Shown here piece by piece: positions 57,295 to 64,000 of a DNA stretch of 64,000 bases (position 1 is the stretch's first letter; the number at the start of each line of letters is the position of its first letter). Origin of the DNA: Ramlibacter alkalitolerans. GTDB taxonomy: Bacteria; Pseudomonadota; Gammaproteobacteria; Burkholderiales; Burkholderiaceae_C. Under the pieces are notes generated by a model. It worked only from the letters and a program-made list of their open reading frames with translations, ran no database searches and was not told the origin of the DNA. The stretch is taken from NCBI RefSeq assembly GCF_016722765.1, contig NZ_JAEQND010000005.1, forward strand, positions 248,001 to 312,000. Reading direction: 5' to 3'. Made by a program: the position numbers and the translations under genes.

Positions 57295-57882
57295 CTACGC
57301 GTCGATCCATACCAGCTGCCCCTGCCCCGACTCATTCAGCCGCGCCCGCAGCCCCTGCGCCACATCCTCCGTCACCGTGAACGCCAGCTGCACCGCATCC
57401 TCGTGCGCCACCGCCCCCAGCACGGCCCCGGCCTCCTGCAGCTCGCGCCGCACCATCCCCTCCATCGCATACGGCACCCGGCACGCGAACTGCAGCGTGC
57501 GCCGCAGCGGCAGCTTCTCCGCCTTCAGCAGCGCCTGCGCCACGGCATCGGTGTACGCCCGCACCAGCCCGCCGGCGCCAAGCTTCACGCCGCCGAAGTA
57601 GCGCACGACCGTGGCCAGCACGCCTTCGAGCTGCTGGTGCCGCAGCACCTCCAGCATCGGCCGCCCCGCCGTGCCGCCGGGTTCGCCATCGTCGTTGGCC
57701 GCCGACTGGCCGCCCGCCAGCAGCGCCCAGCAGACATGCGCGGCGCCTGGATGCTGCAGGCGCAGCGCCTCGACCACCTGCTGCGCCTCGCTGCGGCCGG
57801 CCACCGGCTGCACGCAGCCGATGAAGCGGCTCTTCTTGATCAGGAGTTCGCTGTGGACAGGATGCGCCAGGGTGAGGGCCAT
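57295..57882 (-). CDS. YigZ/IMPACT family protein
   Basis: A 195-residue protein with the N-terminal IMPACT domain: HSELLIKKSRFIGCVQPV, NDDGEPGGTAGRPMLEVL and VVRYFGGVKLGAGGLVRAY, followed by a DUF1949-like ferredoxin-fold C-terminus. Members are thought to act near ribosomes; no reaction is assigned. The start at 57882 is the first ATG before the conserved domain. Confidence 0.9.
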   Translation of the reverse strand: MALTLAHPVHSELLIKKSRFIGCVQPVAGRSEAQQVVEALRLQHPGAAHVCWALLAGGQSAANDDGEPGGTAGRPMLEVLRHQQLEGVLATVVRYFGGVKLGAGGLVRAYTDAVAQALLKAEKLPLRRTLQFACRVPYAMEGMVRRELQEAGAVLGAVAHEDAVQLAFTVTEDVAQGLRARLNESGQGQLVWIDA

Positions 57883-57904
57883 GCGGGGAGGGTAACGCGG
57901 CGGC

Positions 57905-57958
57905 GTGGCGCAGCGAGCGCCGGGTTCGGGCGCTGTCGCGGCTCGCCGCCGGCCTACG
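57905..57958. repeat. Degenerate half copy of the family D repeat
   Basis: GCGCAGCGAGCGCCGGGTTC and CTCGCCGCCGGCCTAC correspond to the right half of the element at 32388. The otnI stop codon (complement of CTA at 57954-57956) lies in the GTAGG end, as murU's does at 32389. Confidence 0.6.
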
Positions 57959-58781
57959 TTCCGGCGCCGGTCGCCGGGGCCTTGCGCATCCAGCCGAGGC
58001 CGGCGCTGGTTCCCCCGGGCTGCGCGCCGCGGGCCGGCCGGTATTCGCAGCCGACCCAGCCGTCCCAGCCGCAGGCGGCGGAGACCTCGTCGATCACGGA
58101 GAACAGGTAGTCGAAGTTCAGCTCGCCCAGGTCCGGTTCGTTGCGCATCGGCACGCCGGCGATCTGGAAATGGCCGACGCGACCGGTCGGCAGGTACTGC
58201 CGGATCTTCATGGCGACGTCGCCCTCGATGATCTGGCAGTGGTACAGGTCCATCTGCACCTGCACGTTCAGCGCCGAGATCTCCGACAGCAGCTGGTGCG
58301 CCTCGTCCTGGCGATTGAGGAAGAAGCCGGGGATGTCGCGCGTGTTGATCGGCTCCAGCAGCAGGTTCACGCCCTGCTTCGCCGCCTCGCGCGCCGCCCA
58401 GCGCAGGTTGTCGATGTAGGTCGGTCGCAGCGCGCTGCGGTCGGCGTCCTTGGGCACCAGGCCGGCCATCACGTGCACGCGCGGGCAGTTCAGCGTCTCG
58501 GCGTACTGCAGGGCGCGCACGATGCCCTCGCGGAACTCCTGCTCGCGACCGGGCAGGCACGCCAGCCCACGCTCGCCTTCGTCCCACTTGCCGGGCGGGG
58601 CGTTGAACAGCACCTGCTGCAGGCCGTGGGCCTGCAGGCGCGCGGCCAGCTCCTTGGCATCGAAGTCGTAGGGGAACAGGTATTCGACGGCCTGGAAGCC
58701 GTCGCGGGCAGCGGCCTCGAAGCGGTCCAGGAACGCATGCTCGGGATAGAGCATGGACAGGTTGGCGGCAAAACGCGGCAT
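57954..58781 (-). CDS. otnI: 2-oxo-tetronate isomerase / hydroxypyruvate isomerase family
   Basis: A 275-residue xylose-isomerase-like TIM barrel: [56 protein letters not shown] (metal Glu), [13 protein letters not shown] and GCEYRP (second Glu). In C4-acid-sugar pathways OtnI interconverts 2-oxo-tetronate and 3-oxo-tetronate; classical hydroxypyruvate isomerase is the alternative. The upstream gene, 13 bases away, encodes a DenD-type dehydrogenase, which supports OtnI. The last ~20 residues after [10 protein letters not shown] look added by the repeat at the 3' end. Confidence 0.88.
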   Translation of the reverse strand: MPRFAANLSMLYPEHAFLDRFEAAARDGFQAVEYLFPYDFDAKELAARLQAHGLQQVLFNAPPGKWDEGERGLACLPGREQEFREGIVRALQYAETLNCPRVHVMAGLVPKDADRSALRPTYIDNLRWAAREAAKQGVNLLLEPINTRDIPGFFLNRQDEAHQLLSEISALNVQVQMDLYHCQIIEGDVAMKIRQYLPTGRVGHFQIAGVPMRNEPDLGELNFDYLFSVIDEVSAACGWDGWVGCEYRPARGAQPGGTSAGLGWMRKAPATGAGT

Positions 58782-58794
58782 GGCGGGTCTTCCC

Positions 58795-59805
58795 TCAGCG
58801 CACCGGCAGCTTCACGGCCTGCGGGTTCTCGCCCACGTACTCGCGCAGGATGCTTTCGAAATCGGCATCCGGCTGCAGGCCCAGGCCCTGGGCGCGCGTC
58901 GACTTCACGTCGCCGGGCCAGGTGCTCACGAGGCGCTCGATGGCGGGATCGGGCGTCCAGTCCAGCAGGCCGGTCGCATCCGTGCCGGCCACGCGTTCCA
59001 GCGCCGCCGCCATCTCGCCCACCGTGGTGCGCAGGGCCGGCAGGTTGACGGCCGTCAGCGGCCCCCATTCGGCGTCCGTGCTTTCGGCGGCGCGGAGGAT
59101 GCCTTCGATGGTGCGGCCCGGCGAAGCCAGCGCAACGAGCGTCTGCGCCGCCACCGGCACCTGGGCGCGCAGGCCGGCCAGCGGCTCGCGCAGCATTCCC
59201 GAGAGGAAGCCCGAGGCGGCGCCATTCGGGCGCCCGGGGCGCACGCTCACCGTCATCAGGCGAACGCTGCGGGCGCGGATGAAGCCCTTGCGGCCATAGT
59301 CCGCCATGAGCTGCTCGCCGATGAACTTCTGGATGCCGTAGCTGCTTTGCGGCGTGGGCAGCGTGAAGTCGTCGATGCCGGTGGGCATGGGGCGGTCCGG
59401 CAGCTTGCCGAACACGGCCAGCGAGCTCGCGAAGACCACCGTCGGTTGCGTGCCGAGCGCGCGGCAGTTGGCCAGCAGCGCGCGCGTCGCCTCGAAGTTG
59501 CTGCGCATGCCGAGGTCGAAATCGGCCTCGCATTCGCCGCTCACCGCCGCCGCCAGGTGGAACACGCAGTCGGTGCCGGCCTGCGGCAACTGGCCGCCGG
59601 CCAGCAGCTCGTTCAGGTCGCCGCCGACGAAGCGCACGCGGGCGTCGTCCTGCAGGTCCTGCGGCGGCGCCGCGCGGTCGGTGAGGGTGATGGACGTGAT
59701 GGGCTGGCGGGCGCCGCCGGCCAGCGCCAGCGCGCCGCGGGCGAGCAGGGTGCGCGCGAGCCGCGCGCCGAGGAAGCCGCTGCCTCCGGTGATCAGGATG
59801 TTCAT
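58795..59805 (-). CDS. denD: D-erythronate dehydrogenase-like SDR/epimerase
   Basis: A 336-residue extended SDR enzyme. The NAD site is [17 protein letters not shown], and the active-site YxxxK is in [13 protein letters not shown], preceded by [10 protein letters not shown]. DenD oxidises D-erythronate to 2-oxo-D-tetronate, which OtnI isomerises before phosphorylation by OtnK and cleavage by OtnC. OtnK and OtnC are not in the window. First gene of a two-gene unit; start ATG at 59805 fits the SDR N-terminus exactly. Confidence 0.87.
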   Translation of the reverse strand: MNILITGGSGFLGARLARTLLARGALALAGGARQPITSITLTDRAAPPQDLQDDARVRFVGGDLNELLAGGQLPQAGTDCVFHLAAAVSGECEADFDLGMRSNFEATRALLANCRALGTQPTVVFASSLAVFGKLPDRPMPTGIDDFTLPTPQSSYGIQKFIGEQLMADYGRKGFIRARSVRLMTVSVRPGRPNGAASGFLSGMLREPLAGLRAQVPVAAQTLVALASPGRTIEGILRAAESTDAEWGPLTAVNLPALRTTVGEMAAALERVAGTDATGLLDWTPDPAIERLVSTWPGDVKSTRAQGLGLQPDADFESILREYVGENPQAVKLPVR

Positions 59806-59848
59806 GTGGCGGGTGTCTCCGTGGATGCGACGGCAAGCATACGCGGGC

Positions 59849-60006
59849 TCAGGCCAGGCCCGCCAGGCGCAGGACCCTGCCCACGAGCGCGCAGGCGGCG
59901 ATGACGGGGATCACGCCGGCCTTGAAGCGGAACAGGGCCACCTCCCGCCGAAGCTGATGAAGCCCGGCTTGCGCTGGAACTTCAGCGCCTCGCCGAAGGG
60001 CACCAC
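59849..60006 (-). pseudogene. Relic of a chromate transporter gene (N- and C-terminal ends only)
   Basis: Immediately after metW the minus strand reads VVPFGEALKFQRKPGFISFGG, which resembles a ChrA N-terminus, and then, in another frame, VALFRFKAGVIPVIAACALV through RLAGLA and a stop, which resembles a ChrA C-terminal membrane segment. The join is abrupt and the middle (about 350-400 residues) is missing, so this looks like an internal deletion with frameshift. The family call rests on two short segments and is tentative. Confidence 0.6.
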
Positions 60007-60010
60007 CGGC

Positions 60011-60595
60011 TCAGCCGCGCTCGAACTTGAAGACCGCGGTGCTCGCGGTGAGGTTCGGCAGCAGGCGCCGCTCCTCGCCGTCCTGCAGCCCGAAGGCGTC
60101 GAGGATCGTCAGCCGGTTGCGGGTCGCCAGCACCTCGAAGTCCTTGTAGGTGCCGACGCGGATGTTGGGCGTGTCGTACCACTGGTAAGGCAGGCGCTTG
60201 GTCACCGGCATGCGGCCGCGCACGATCGACAGCCGGTTGGGCCAGTGGGCGAAGTTCGGGAACGCGACGATGCCCACCTTGCCCACGCGCACCGTCTCGC
60301 GCAGCATCCATTCGGCATTGCGCAGGTGCTGCAGCGTGTCGATCTGCAGCACGACGTCGAACGAGTCGTCCTCGAACACCGTGAGGCCCTGGTCGAGGTT
60401 CAGCTGGATCACGTTGACGCCGCGCTTGACGCAGGCCAGCACGTTCTCGTCGGCGATCTCGATGCCGTAGCCGCTGCAGCCGCGATGGCGCTGCAGGAAG
60501 TCCAGCAGCGCGCCGTCGCCGCAACCCAGATCGAGAACGCGCGAGCCGGGCGGCACCAACTTGGCGATCGTGTGCAGGGTCGCCTTATCGGTCAC
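60011..60595 (-). CDS. metW: Methionine biosynthesis protein MetW
   Basis: A 194-residue class I SAM-dependent methyltransferase-fold protein: [17 protein letters not shown] (motif I), [19 protein letters not shown] and [21 protein letters not shown]. MetW assists MetX in homoserine acetylation or related steps in bacteria that pair these genes. The GTG start overlaps the metX stop by 3 bases (GTGA), so translation is coupled. The transcript would be governed by the SAM-II riboswitch upstream of metX. Confidence 0.95.
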   Translation of the reverse strand: MTDKATLHTIAKLVPPGSRVLDLGCGDGALLDFLQRHRGCSGYGIEIADENVLACVKRGVNVIQLNLDQGLTVFEDDSFDVVLQIDTLQHLRNAEWMLRETVRVGKVGIVAFPNFAHWPNRLSIVRGRMPVTKRLPYQWYDTPNIRVGTYKDFEVLATRNRLTILDAFGLQDGEERRLLPNLTASTAVFKFERG

Positions 60596-61761
60596 AGAAC
60601 CGCTCCCATCGGCAGGTCCGTCACGCCGTTCGCCTCCACCGGTTCCGCGGCGATGCGGTCGAAGTACGAGCGCACGACGGCGAGGTACTTCGGGTCTTCC
60701 AGCAGGAAGGCGTCGTGGCCGTGCGGCGCGTCGATCTCGGCGTAGCTCACGTCGCGCCGGTTGTCCAGCAGCGCCTTGACGATCTCGCGGCTGCGCGCGG
60801 GCGAGAAGCGCCAGTCGGTGCTGAAGCTCACGAGCAGGAACCTGGCCCGCGCCACGGCGAGTGCACGGGTGAGGTTGCCGTTGGTGCGCTTGGCCGGGTC
60901 GAAGTAGTCCAGCGCACGGGTGATCAGCAGGTAGGTGTTGGCGTCGAAGTACTCGCTGAACTTGTCGCCCTGGTAGCGCAGGTAGCTCTCGATCTGGAAC
61001 TCGATGTCCTGCGTCGTGTAGCGCAGGTCCAGGCCTTCCCGCAACTGGCGGCCGAACTTCTCGTTCATCACGTCGTCGGAGAGGTAGGTGATGTGGCCGA
61101 CCATGCGGGCGATGCGCAGCCCGCGCTTGGGGATCACGCCGTGCTCGTAGAAGTGGCCGCCGTGGAAGTCCGGGTCGGTCACGATGGCGCGGCGGGCGAC
61201 TTCGTTGAAGGCGATGTTTTCGGCCGTGAGGTTGGGCGCGCTCGCCACCACCACCGCGTGCCGCACGCGCTCCGGGTACTGCAGGGTCCACGACAGCGCC
61301 TGCATGCCGCCGAGGCTGCCGCCCATCACCGCGGCCAGCGTGCGGATGCCGAGCGCATCGAGCAGGCGGGCCTGCGCGTCGACCCAGTCCTCCACGGTCA
61401 TTACCGGGAAGTCCGCGCCGTAGACGCGGCCGGTGTCGGGATTCACGTGCATGGGCCCGGTGGAGCCGAAGCAGGAGCCGAGGTTGTTGACGCCGATGAC
61501 GAAGAAGCGCTCGGTGTCCACCGGCTTGCCGGGGCCGATCATGGTGTCCCACCAGCCTTCGGATTTCTCCTGGCCGGCGTAGACGCCGGCGACGTGGTGC
61601 GAGGCGTTGAGCGCGTGGCAGATCAGGACGGCATTGCTGCGGTCGGCGTCGAGCGTGCCGTAGGTCTCGTAGGCGAGCGAATAGCCGCGGATCGAGGCGC
61701 CGCTTTGCAGCGCAAGCGGCGCGTCGAACTGCATGGACTGGGGCGTGGCGATGAAGGACAT
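60592..61761 (-). CDS. metX: Homoserine O-acetyltransferase (or O-succinyltransferase)
   Basis: A 389-residue alpha/beta hydrolase-fold acyltransferase, first step of methionine synthesis from homoserine. The nucleophile is in [14 protein letters not shown] (about Ser151); Asp and His are near the C-terminus in [29 protein letters not shown] and [12 protein letters not shown] are typical. Recent work shows many proteobacterial MetX enzymes use succinyl-CoA, so the acyl donor is open. The start ATG at 61761 has no Shine-Dalgarno in the 9 bases before it; see the riboswitch and hairpin upstream. Confidence 0.95.
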   Translation of the reverse strand: MSFIATPQSMQFDAPLALQSGASIRGYSLAYETYGTLDADRSNAVLICHALNASHHVAGVYAGQEKSEGWWDTMIGPGKPVDTERFFVIGVNNLGSCFGSTGPMHVNPDTGRVYGADFPVMTVEDWVDAQARLLDALGIRTLAAVMGGSLGGMQALSWTLQYPERVRHAVVVASAPNLTAENIAFNEVARRAIVTDPDFHGGHFYEHGVIPKRGLRIARMVGHITYLSDDVMNEKFGRQLREGLDLRYTTQDIEFQIESYLRYQGDKFSEYFDANTYLLITRALDYFDPAKRTNGNLTRALAVARARFLLVSFSTDWRFSPARSREIVKALLDNRRDVSYAEIDAPHGHDAFLLEDPKYLAVVRSYFDRIAAEPVEANGVTDLPMGAVL

Positions 61762-61770
61762 GGAAGCGAA

Positions 61771-61801
61771 GAACCCGGCCCCGCTGAAGCGGGCCGGGTT
61801 C
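61771..61801 (-). promoter_or_regulatory. Hairpin between the SAM-II aptamer and the metX start
   Basis: GAACCCGGCCC (minus strand, 61801-61791) pairs with GGGCCGGGTTC (61781-61771) across a 9-base loop. It ends 9 bases before the metX ATG. It may act as terminator or bring the aptamer-embedded AAGAAGG close to the start codon. Confidence 0.7.
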
Positions 61802-61804
61802 CGG

Positions 61805-61856
61805 CCTTCTTTAGCGGCATTTATTGAGCGCCCGCAAGCGAGGCAAATCGGCGCTG
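61805..61856 (-). ncRNA. SAM-II riboswitch aptamer upstream of metX-metW
   Basis: The minus-strand RNA matches the SAM-II (metX/metA) fold: stem P1 AGCGCC/GGCGCU; conserved loop start GAUUU; the AAUAAAUG joining strand; and GCUAAA followed by GAAGG. The loop segment GCCUCGCUU can pair with AAGAAGGC at the 3' end, forming the pseudoknot that buries the Shine-Dalgarno-like AAGAAGG. SAM binding should therefore lower metX-metW translation. Found by sequence recognition, not by a covariance search. Confidence 0.88.
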
Positions 61857-61880
61857 GGAAAAGTATAGCCCCGTTCCCCC

Positions 61881-61965
61881 GTCATTCCCGCGGAGGCGGG
61901 AATCCAGGGCTCCCGATGGCCGCGCGCGGCGCGGCTTCCTGGATCCCCGCCTGCGCGGGGATGAC
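61881..61965. repeat. REP-like composite hairpin repeat (family A) with degenerate tail
   Basis: Left arm GTCATTCCCGCGGAGGCGGG, inner stem GCCGCGC (61919-61925), GCG, GCGCGGC (61929-61935), right arm GGATCCCCGCCTGCGCGGGG ending ATGAC. Several degenerate GGCGCGGGGATGAC pieces follow to about 62020. It separates the gdt1-type gene end from the metX promoter region. Confidence 0.87.
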
Positions 61966-62023
61966 AGTTTGGCGCGGGGATGACAGGTGGCGCGGGGATG
62001 ACGAGGGGGCGCGTGGATGACGC

Positions 62024-62581
62024 CTATTTCACCAGCGCCAGCACCCCCAGCACCAGGAACACGATCGCGCCCACCACGTGGACGGCGCGGATCGGCACCT
62101 TGCGGGTGATCGCGTCGCCGAACCAGACGACGGGGGCGTTCGCCAGCATCATGCCCAGCGTCGTGCCGGCCACGACCGCTGCCCAGGCGTTGAAGCGCGC
62201 AGCCAGCATCACCGTGGCCACCTGCGTCTTGTCGCCCATCTCGGCCAGGAAGAAGGCGACCACCGTGGTGGCGAACACGCCGTACTTCGGCGCGCTGTCG
62301 GCTTGCTCGTCATCGAGCTTGTCGGGAATCAGCATCCACAGCGCCATGACGATGAAGGAGCCGCCCAGCACCCAGCGCAGGACGTCGGGGCCGAGCGCGT
62401 GCGTCACCCAGCTGCCGAGGCCGCCGGCGAGCGCATGGTTGAAGAGGGTGGCGACGAAGATGCCCAGCACGATCGGCCAGGGCTTGCGGAAGCGCGCGGC
62501 GAGGACGAGGGACAGCAGCTGCGTCTTGTCGCCCATTTCAGCGAGCGCGACGATGCCGGTGGAGACGAGGAAGGCTTCCAT
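62024..62581 (-). CDS. GDT1/TMEM165 (UPF0016) family cation exporter, probably Mn2+
   Basis: A 185-residue membrane protein with six hydrophobic segments in two repeats, each carrying the family motif: ALAEMGDKTQLLSL (about 12-25) and FLAEMGDKTQVATV (about 105-118). The acidic residues of the E-x-G-D-K-T motifs line the ion path in this Ca2+/Mn2+:H+ exchanger family; bacterial members under yybP-ykoY control export Mn2+. The ATG at 62581 gives the standard N-terminus (MEAFLVSTGIVALAEMGDKT). The Mn2+ riboswitch directly upstream supports manganese as substrate. Confidence 0.92.
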   Translation of the reverse strand: MEAFLVSTGIVALAEMGDKTQLLSLVLAARFRKPWPIVLGIFVATLFNHALAGGLGSWVTHALGPDVLRWVLGGSFIVMALWMLIPDKLDDEQADSAPKYGVFATTVVAFFLAEMGDKTQVATVMLAARFNAWAAVVAGTTLGMMLANAPVVWFGDAITRKVPIRAVHVVGAIVFLVLGVLALVK

Positions 62582-62614
62582 GCAAGAGGGACTCCGGCCG
62601 GCGAACACGCACCA

Positions 62615-62768
62615 TTGACTGCACAGCATCCCCGGCCTGAAACGGAGGCTGCACAGTCAAAGGTCTCGCCAAATCGCGGATCGCGGGCGCCATGGAACGC
62701 GGGGTTCCAAGTCTGTTGACGCCAGCCCCTTTCGAGGATGAAGGGAGGCTACTCCCCAATGACTGCGC
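62615..62768 (-). ncRNA. yybP-ykoY (Mn2+) riboswitch with expression platform
   Basis: The minus-strand RNA has the diagnostic yybP-ykoY blocks: GGGGAGUAGC near the 5' end (plus 62746-62757), CGUCAACA (near 62713-62722) and GCGAGACCUUUG (near 62659-62670). P1 pairs GCAGUCA (near 62760-62766) with UGACUG (near 62654-62660). The same 3' strand, UUGACUGUGCAGC (62648-62660), can pair instead with GCUGUGCAGUCAA (62615-62627), giving mutually exclusive folds. Mn2+ should stabilise P1 and turn on the exporter gene. A -10-like TACAAT lies just upstream (62771-62776). Confidence 0.9.
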
Positions 62769-62770
62769 GC

Positions 62771-62776
62771 ATTGTA
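62771..62776 (-). promoter_or_regulatory. -10 element (TACAAT) for the Mn2+ riboswitch transcript
   Basis: On the minus strand TACAAT (complement of ATTGTA) lies about 6 bases before the 5' side of the riboswitch P1 stem. No strong -35 is seen 17 bases upstream. It sits between the riboswitch and the divergent sigma-54 site. Confidence 0.5.
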
Positions 62777-62801
62777 CCCGACAGTGCGCGTGCACGCTGA
62801 T

Positions 62802-62817
62802 GGGCTTGGATATTGCT
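62802..62817 (+). promoter_or_regulatory. Sigma-54 (-24/-12) promoter of the ammonium transporter gene
   Basis: GGGCTTGGATATTGCT fits the sigma-54 form GG-N10-GC with C after GG and TT before GC followed by T. The GG is at 62803-62804 and the GC at 62815-62816. Transcription would start near 62827. Ammonium transporter genes are classic NtrC/sigma-54 targets; an NtrC site was not recognised with certainty. The predicted leader contains a partly paired TGGTGC...GCACCA stem (62824-62859). Confidence 0.65.
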
Positions 62818-62890
62818 TTAGTTTGGTGCAGAGGCCCTGAATGAGGCCCAAACGCACCATAACGAAGCAATTCATCCCAAAGAGGCAACA

Positions 62891-64000
62891 ATGGAAGCAC
62901 TAAAACAGGGCTCGGACGTCCTGTTCATCCTGCTGGGCGCCATCCTGGTCCTGGCCATGCATTCGGGCTTCGCCTTTCTCGAGCTGGGCACCGTGCGCAA
63001 GAAGAACCAGGTCAATGCGCTGGTCAAGATCCTGGTCGACTTCTCGGTCTCCACGGTCGCCTACTTCCTGATCGGCTACGGCGTGGCGTATGGAACCAGC
63101 TTCCTCGTCGGGGCCGACCAGCTGGTGGCGCGCAGCGGCTACGACCTGGTGAAGTTCTTCTTCCTGCTCACCTTCGCGGCGGCCATCCCGGCCATCATCT
63201 CCGGCGGCATCGCCGAGCGCGCCCGCTTCGGCCCGCAGCTGATCGCCACGGCGGTGATCGTCGGCCTGATCTATCCCTTGTTCGAGGGCGTCGCGTGGAA
63301 CCAGCGCTTCGGCATCCAGGGCTGGATCAAGTCGCTCACCGGCGAGGAGTTCCACGACTTCGCCGGCTCGATCGTGGTGCACGCAGTGGGCGGCTGGCTG
63401 GCGCTGCCGGCCGTGGTGCTGCTGGGCGCGCGCGCCAACCGCTACCGCAAGGACGGCGGCATCTCGGCACACCCGCCCTCCAACATCCCCTTCCTGGCGC
63501 TGGGCGCCTGGATCCTGACGGTGGGCTGGTTCGGCTTCAACGTGATGAGTGCGCAGACCATCGACAAGATCTCCGGGCTGGTCGCCGTCAATTCGCTGCT
63601 GGCGATGGTGGGCGGCACGCTGGCGGCCGTGCTGCTGGGGCGCAACGACCCGGGCTTTGTCCACAACGGGCCGCTGGCCGGGCTGGTCGCTGTCTGCGCC
63701 GGCAGCGACGTCATGCATCCGGTGGGCGCGCTGGCGGTCGGCGGCATCGCCGGGACGATCTTCGTCGCCATGTTCACGCTGACCCAGAACCGCTGGAAGA
63801 TCGACGACGTGCTGGGCGTCTGGCCGCTGCACGGCCTGTGCGGCCTGTGGGGCGGCGTTGCCTGCGGCATCTTCGGCAGCAAGGCCTTCGCGGGGCTGGG
63901 CGGCGTGAGCCTGGGCGCGCAGGTCATCGGCAGCGCCCTGGGGGTGGCCTGGGCGCTGGTGTCGGGCTTCGCGCTGTACGGCATCCTCAAGGCCGTGATC
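62891..64000 (+). CDS. amtB: Ammonium transporter (Amt family), truncated by window end
   Basis: The first 370 residues are present and the frame is open at the window edge. Amt signatures: GFAFLELGTVRKKNQVNALV, FFFLLTFAAAIPAIISGGIAERA, the pore region FAGSIVVHAVGGWLALP with the first twin histidine (VHAVGG), and WPLHGLCGLWGG with the second. It begins directly at the first helix with no signal peptide, unlike E. coli AmtB. It conducts ammonium/ammonia across the inner membrane. The ATG at 62891 follows AGAGGC weakly; a sigma-54 promoter lies 75-90 bases upstream. A glnK/glnB partner is not visible. Confidence 0.95.
   Translation, partial: MEALKQGSDVLFILLGAILVLAMHSGFAFLELGTVRKKNQVNALVKILVDFSVSTVAYFLIGYGVAYGTSFLVGADQLVARSGYDLVKFFFLLTFAAAIPAIISGGIAERARFGPQLIATAVIVGLIYPLFEGVAWNQRFGIQGWIKSLTGEEFHDFAGSIVVHAVGGWLALPAVVLLGARANRYRKDGGISAHPPSNIPFLALGAWILTVGWFGFNVMSAQTIDKISGLVAVNSLLAMVGGTLAAVLLGRNDPGFVHNGPLAGLVAVCAGSDVMHPVGALAVGGIAGTIFVAMFTLTQNRWKIDDVLGVWPLHGLCGLWGGVACGIFGSKAFAGLGGVSLGAQVIGSALGVAWALVSGFALYGILKAVI

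Overview
The window is a high-GC chromosomal segment from a betaproteobacterium, most likely a Comamonadaceae member close to Ramlibacter or Variovorax. This placement is inferred from base composition, the lptD-surA-rsmA and metX-metW arrangements, the Bug-type and TRAP binding proteins, the large NAD-type glutamate dehydrogenase and the dispersed hairpin repeats. No rRNA, tRNA or CRISPR array was found.

Layout. 1-2144 (minus): glutamine-synthetase-like ligase, acetyltransferase and an iron alcohol dehydrogenase cut by the window edge. 2234-7479: EamA transporter, EF-G paralogue and a secreted FecR/DUF6600-type protein. 7705-17486: a catabolic cluster. A GntR/FCD regulator and an arylmalonate-decarboxylase-like protein diverge from a hydantoinase, a racemase-family protein without its catalytic cysteines, an MFS carrier, a TRAP transporter (P, Q, M) and an amidase; together they suggest uptake and opening of a cyclic imide, hydantoin or dihydropyrimidine. 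17618-25786: ketopantoate-reductase-like and fumarylacetoacetase-like enzymes, MFS carrier, SlyD-like isomerase, pirin, Bug protein, multicopper oxidase with an FNR-like promoter, and a GAF protein.

25833-28040 is the accessory region. A low-GC island of about 2 kb sits at the 3' end of gap and is bracketed by two copies of the last ~155 bp of gap. It carries an anti-phage dC/dCTP deaminase gene (AvcD type) broken by one in-frame TGA, plus a 62-codon ORF, and no recombinase.

28041-44101 is mostly central metabolism: gap, tkt (with a palindromic repeat inserted in frame), speD, murU, pepP, rtcB, a DUF445 membrane protein, NAD-glutamate dehydrogenase and maeB. 44207-45372 is a barnase/barstar-type RNase and inhibitor pair. 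45571-52095 is the envelope block rsmA-surA-lptD facing amgK and rsmE. 52300-59805 holds a Usp protein, an MFS carrier, a lipase, an M20 peptidase, a DUF72 protein, YigZ, and two enzymes of C4-acid-sugar catabolism (OtnI, DenD). 59849-61856: a chrA relic, metW and metX under a SAM-II riboswitch. 62024-62768: a GDT1/UPF0016 cation exporter under a yybP-ykoY (Mn2+) riboswitch. The window ends in an ammonium transporter gene with a sigma-54-type promoter.

Four families of dispersed palindromic repeats run through the window. Most lie at gene ends and probably act as bidirectional terminators; one copy lies inside the tkt reading frame.
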